Shown: positions 48,214 to 50,662 of the stretch, one piece after another
Numbering within the stretch: the first letter of the stretch is position 1
Layout of the letters: each line of letters opens with the position of its first letter
From: Helochares maculicollis
Lineage: Eukaryota; Arthropoda; Insecta; Coleoptera; Hydrophilidae
DNA length: 50,662 nucleotides
Reading direction: 5' to 3'
Assembly: GCA_033557835.1 (NCBI GenBank)
Contig: JAWQRO010000178.1
Coordinates: forward strand, 1 to 50,662
Made by a program: the position numbers and the translations under genes
The notes under the pieces: generated by a model
Told to the model about the DNA's origin: nothing
The model's database searches: none
Seen by the model: only the letters and a program-made list of their open reading frames with translations

Positions 48214-50547
48214 ATGTCTGGAAACGTTACGGTTTTAACCCCGAACGGGAGGAGGCAAACCGTTAAGGTCACTCCAAATACAACAATTTTGCAAGTACAT
48301 GACTTTTTTTATATTATTTTTTAATTACTTTTAAAATCAGGCCTTTTAACACTTTAGCTGCCATGGTGATTTCTATAAGTATTCTGTATAGCGATACAAA
48401 TGCGCCGACTATAAAATGTTATTGTATAAGGCATACATGAATTTGAACGATTCAATCAGACGTCTTATTCCCTTACGTTAATCGGTTACCCTAATTTTGA
48501 TGTAGTATTTCTAATTGATGCTTTATATCGGCATTCAGTAAAAGATAGACTTCATAGAAATATCAATATATAAATCGAAGAATGGACTTATTACGATAAA
48601 ATATATGAGTATAGACTTTGGAGAAATGAAATCAAGATCTTAAATATCTTGTTTAGGCACTTGAAATATACAAATATAGTTTTTCAATGTCCATTGTGGA
48701 CTCAATTGCAACAATGATAACAATTAAAAGCTCATGTAGTTTTTTTAAGTAGAATTGATTGTTTACTTTTTAAGTAAGGAACTTAATGTGTTTGGAACAA
48801 GTACAGTTTATTAAACATTGTGATATTTAAATAATAAATACTAGAAGATATTATTTGGGCTTCTTTATCTGCTCTTCAATATATAGCAATTTGATGTTTA
48901 TAACAAAATGTATTTTATTGGTCTTATGTCGATTCTTTCTCTTGTGAATTTGAGATGTTTTTCTCTGAAATGTTTGCAGCTCATGCATTTGTATATTACT
49001 TGGCGAATAATAATATTAGTAAATATAAATGCTATTGCAAATTTTGCTAGTGTGCTGAGAAAATCTACTAAAAGCTTGACTCCTATTTCTACTTTTACAC
49101 TGCTAGTGTTGATAAAAGATTTGAATATGTGAATGCAAATGAAAATCACACAGTAGGAAGCAATAGCAAAGTATTGGCTAACTAGGCCTGTTGAGCCTTA
49201 ATTTTAACATTGTTAATATGAAAATCATCTTGATATGCCTTAATGGCTTTTAAAATACATCTTTATCTCTACAGAATCAGATCAAACTGTTTGTAAATAT
49301 CGTTTCTAGTAACATTTTATTGCAGTATTGAAAAATTAAATAATGTAAATGTGTAACATTCTAAATAGAGGACGAAGGGACCTCAATTTCTTCAACGCAT
49401 GGTCTTTAGATAAAAAATAAATTTATTTTTCTTTGTGCATGAATTCCTTGGATGCTTAACTATAAGAACACAATTTTCTGCTATTGTCTGACAAAGACTA
49501 ATTATAGTACATTTTTTAAACCAATATATTTGTTACTGGTGTGATTCTATTTATTCAACTCTTTCAGATTATCGAAGAAGTGTGTAAAAAGCATGGGTAT
49601 AAACCAGAAGAGTATGATATTAAGCACCACAAAACCGTTCTTGATACGACGTCCATCTTGCGGTTCTCTGGCTTACCTAATAATGCTCAACTTGAACTTA
49701 TTGCCGCACAAAAATCTCGACAAGAAGGCGAAGTCGTCTTGGGTATTCATTTGGAAGACGGAACAAGATTAATGGGAAATTTCAATCCTTCGAATTCATT
49801 GTGGGATGTTCTAATGAAGCTCTGTCCGTCTGAATCGCATCCTTCTACTCACCCGGTCATCATTTATATGAGACATGAAGTTTACGGGCAAAATTTGCAA
49901 AGCACGACACTGCGAACTTTGGGCTTAACAGGTGGCAGAGCCATGTTAAGACTGATACATAGGTTGTTATAATTTATACCGCTGAGGTTTCTGTTGCCAA
50001 ATAATCGATTCTTTGTAGGAAGCCTGAAGATTTAAAAACTCAAGCCAATATAAGTGCTCCTCTGCCTTCAAAGCCTCAAGAGGAGAAGCCTTACATAAGA
50101 AAATTTCAGCCAATCAATTATCCTGAAGTTGCTTCAACTTCTTCGACGTCCCAGTCTAAAAGAAATTCGCCTCCTAAACAAAGCTCTCACCACAGCTCTT
50201 CTCCTAAAAATAAATCTAGTCCTAGGGGTAGTCCTTCTTCTGGTAATAGCCCGCCACCTGGCAAAAGTTCATCTAAATGTAGCTCTCCTCCACCACAACA
50301 AAGTAAGGAATCCCCACCTCCTAAAAGACATACTGGTATGCACAAACCTGATTTCGTTACACTTCTTAAAAATGAAAAGCAGCAACAGCAGAAGCTGAAA
50401 AATGATGGAGGGGTTAAACCAGAGAAAGCATGGCAAGGAGGACATGTACTAGGGCATGGGAATCAATCTATCGACTCCGGTGTACGGCAGGGGAGCGCAG
50501 AGTGTAATAAAGTTGCTGATGAAGTGAAGTCTGAAGATTTTGTATTT
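48214..50547 (+). CDS. ASPSCR1: ASPSCR1/TUG, UBX-domain tether protein, 5' part (335 aa seen)
   Basis: Exons 48214-48294, 49568-49962 and 50019-50547 join in frame; the rest lies beyond the right edge. TUG tethers GLUT4-type vesicles and binds p97/VCP. The N-terminal ubiquitin-like domain is clear: VTVLTPNGRRQTVKVTP, then KHGYKPEEYDIKHHKTVLD and SGLPNNAQLELI. It is followed by a second ubiquitin-like fold (EGEVVLGIHLEDGTRL through LRTLGLTGGRAMLRLIHR). Next comes a Ser/Pro-rich linker (about residues 185-265) and a Gln/Lys segment with KPDFVTLLKNEKQQQQ. The C-terminal UBX domain is not in the window. Exon 3 ends in phase 0 at GTAAGT. Confidence 0.92.
48295..49567 (+). other. First intron of ASPSCR1
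   Basis: A 1.27-kb AT-rich intron between the 27-codon first exon and exon 2. The short open frames on both strands near 48,900-49,150 show no recognised domain. No RNA gene or mobile element seen. Confidence 0.6.
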
Positions 50548-50662
50548 GTAAGTAGATTTTTGTTTTTTATCTAGCAAGGCTAAGGATTAAAAATATTTGT
50601 ATTTTCTCTTAAGAGAAGAGAACCCTTTAGGGGACTGTCTGTCGGGGGAGTTTCTATTTAAT

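Noticed and set aside
50614..50662. Next exon of ASPSCR1 after a TTCTCTTAAG acceptor
   Set aside because: In the required phase 0 it runs into a stop within 16 codons and does not give the sequence expected after FVF in this family; probably still intron.

Overview
The window is AT-rich insect nuclear DNA with canonical GT-AG introns, some only 54-66 bp. The order is unresolved; a beetle or another holometabolous insect with an IMD pathway fits the gene set. I rebuilt six loci by joining exons in phase.

Layout: (1) 1-13,338, minus strand: a PGRP-LC-like immune receptor locus. One long cytoplasmic exon with a RHIM-like motif lies far upstream. Four membrane-anchor plus PGRP-ectodomain cassettes (C, B, A and the truncated D) follow, every ectodomain joined in phase 1. 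Cassettes A and B each have their own short MSSIL-type first exon; D may have a third type of anchor. (2) 16,016-25,249, plus: Jarid2, the PRC2 cofactor, with a giant 4-kb Lys-rich exon. (3) 26,045-29,680, minus: ANAPC2, the APC/C cullin, convergent with Jarid2. (4) 31,545-38,389, plus: a TTF1-like Myb/SANT RNA polymerase I termination factor whose first intron holds a piggyBac-like element with TTAA target duplications and a mariner-like relic. (5) 41,172-42,895, minus: UCHL5/UCH37. (6) 43,343-47,803, minus: mitochondrial GatB, with a Mutator-like transposase relic and a (TA)n tract in intron 1. (7) 48,214 to the right edge, plus: the 5' part of ASPSCR1/TUG, divergent from GatB across about 410 bp. 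Between TTF1 and UCHL5 is a repeat-rich stretch with three families of diverged tandem repeats.

Functionally the flanking genes are unrelated housekeeping and chromatin genes. The interesting accessory region is the PGRP locus. All visible PGRP domains lack the first zinc-binding His, and the three complete domains also lack the Cys of the amidase site, so they are sensing rather than cutting receptors. The ectodomain exons of A and C are nearly identical although their anchor exons are unrelated, which points to exon-scale duplication or gene conversion.
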